Shown here one piece after another: positions 35,205-36,083 of a stretch of 36,083 nucleotides of DNA. The position numbers and the translations under genes were made by a program. Positions within the stretch are counted from its first letter, which is position 1. Every line of letters starts with the position of its first letter. The notes under the pieces are model-generated. The model saw only the letters and a program-made list of their open reading frames with translations, did no database searches and was not told the DNA's origin. The DNA is from an uncultured Corynebacterium sp. (GTDB lineage Bacteria; Actinomycetota; Actinomycetes; Mycobacteriales; Mycobacteriaceae), in contig CAJZGD010000002.1 in NCBI GenBank assembly GCA_915275065.1, positions 1-36,083 of the forward strand, written 5' to 3'.

Positions 35205-36083
35205 TTACTTGCGGATAATGTCTAGAATTTCAGTGACGAGCGCTGTTACCTCATCTTTGGTGGGGGCCTCTACATTGAGCCGCAACAATGGTTCGGTATT
35301 ACTAGCCCGCACACTGAACCAAGCCGGGGTGTCTTGAAGCTGCACAGTAACCCCATCGAGCGTGTCCACGTTTTCCGTCCGGTCTGCAAAAGCATCGAGA
35401 ACGGCCTGGGTGCGTTCATGTTGCTCTTCCTGGGATTCCAACCGGGTATTGATTTCGCCGGAGGATTCGTAACGTTCATAGCTAGCCATGAGTTCGCTTA
35501 ACGGCTTCTCTTGGTTGCCCAGAGCAGCCAAAATGTGCATGGCCGCCAGGATACCGGAATCTGCGTTAAAGAATTCGGAGAAATAATAGTGGGCGGAGTG
35601 CTCACCACCGAACACGGCATGGGTTTCTGCCATTTGGGACTTAATAAAGGAGTGCCCCACCCGGGTACGGACCGCAGTGCCACCGTTTTCGGCAATCACT
35701 TCCGGCACCGCTTTCGAGGTGATGAGGTTATGAATGATGGTGGCCTCAGGGTGCTTCTTGAGGTAGCGCTCAGCTATTAAGGCGCAAATAGCCGAGGGGC
35801 TCACCGGGTCACCGTTTTCATCGACAACGAAGCACCTGTCAGCGTCACCATCAAAGGCGAGACCAATGTCGGCACCGGTCTCTTTGACGAATTTTTGCAG
35901 ATCTACCAGGTTCTTGGGGTCCAGGGGGTTGGCCTCGTGGTTAGGGAAGGTGCCATCCAATTCGAAATATAGGGGTTCGATTGTGACTGGCAAGCCGGCA
36001 AAAACTTCGGGCACGGTGTGACCGGCCATGCCATTGGCAGCGTCGACCGCCACCTTCAGCGGCCGACTATCGCCGAGTGGCAC
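35205..36083 (-). CDS. pmmA: Phosphomannomutase, C-terminal part (runs off right edge)
   Basis: These are the C-terminal ~292 residues of an alpha-D-phosphohexomutase converting mannose-6-phosphate to mannose-1-phosphate. The metal-binding loop GLAFDGDADRCFVVD is present. Domain 3 has GGTAVRTRVGHSFIKSQMAE and FGGEHSAHYYFSEFFNADSG, in which the sugar-binding GEHSxH loop is intact. The C-terminal phosphate-binding loop is VRASNTEPLLRLNVEA. The N-terminal domain with the phosphoserine is missing because it lies right of the window. The first codon visible is part of the internal LKVAVDAANGMAG region and not a start. Context with manA and the family signature favour phosphomannomutase over phosphoglucomutase (manB/pmmA naming both occur). 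Confidence 0.93.
   Translation of the reverse strand: MPLGDSRPLKVAVDAANGMAGHTVPEVFAGLPVTIEPLYFELDGTFPNHEANPLDPKNLVDLQKFVKETGADIGLAFDGDADRCFVVDENGDPVSPSAICALIAERYLKKHPEATIIHNLITSKAVPEVIAENGGTAVRTRVGHSFIKSQMAETHAVFGGEHSAHYYFSEFFNADSGILAAMHILAALGNQEKPLSELMASYERYESSGEINTRLESQEEQHERTQAVLDAFADRTENVDTLDGVTVQLQDTPAWFSVRASNTEPLLRLNVEAPTKDEVTALVTEILDIIRK

Overview
The window looks like chromosomal backbone of a moderate-GC Corynebacterium. Several markers point this way: a type I fatty acid synthase, a SigH/RshA sigma and zinc anti-sigma pair of the mycothiol type, the actinobacterial mtrA-mtrB-lpqB operon, a long-form hibernation factor next to secA, and a mannose-activation cluster (pmmA, a TobH-like protein, manA) beside sahH and tmk. 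I cannot assign a species. No prophage, insertion sequence, CRISPR array, rRNA or tRNA was seen.

Layout from left to right. 1-3808 is the N-terminal half of fas (minus). 4031-8014 is a 1327-residue protein of unknown function (minus). 8015-9029 is non-coding and repeat-rich. 9030-11397 holds, on the minus strand, sigH, rshA and a secreted DUF4185-type protein. 11474-15723 holds, on the plus strand, ybaK, an AbiEi/DUF559-like endonuclease-fold protein, aroA and rsgA, the last two overlapping by 4 bp. 15737-18369 holds, on the minus strand, two lipoproteins, a DUF6912-like protein and a small HAD-like protein. 18370-20010 is a 1.6-kb gene-poor stretch. 20011-28987 is minus-strand housekeeping: secA, hpf, comFC-like, lpqB, mtrB, mtrA, tmk. 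29665-31101 is sahH and 31324-31695 a DUF4259-like protein. 32049-32795 is a plus-strand membrane-anchored Pro/Thr-rich protein that converges on manA. A TobH-like SIS protein and a truncated pmmA close the window.

Functional themes. MtrAB-LpqB senses and controls envelope growth and division. ManA and PmmA supply mannose-phosphates for GDP-mannose and so for envelope mannolipids and glycoproteins. Fas makes acyl chains for membrane and mycolic acids. SecA exports the several lipoproteins and secreted proteins seen here. SigH/RshA is a thiol-oxidative stress switch.

The least ordinary feature is a family of about 60-65 bp intergenic elements, nine complete and three half copies, in four clusters (8.40-8.70, 13.15-13.36, 19.12-19.78 and 29.20-29.55 kb). 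Each has inverted terminal arms of the type AAAGCTCCACTTTC ... GAAAGTGGAGCTTT around an interior of roughly constant length but unrelated sequence. I know of no described corynebacterial repeat with this architecture, and it is the best candidate here for an undescribed element system.
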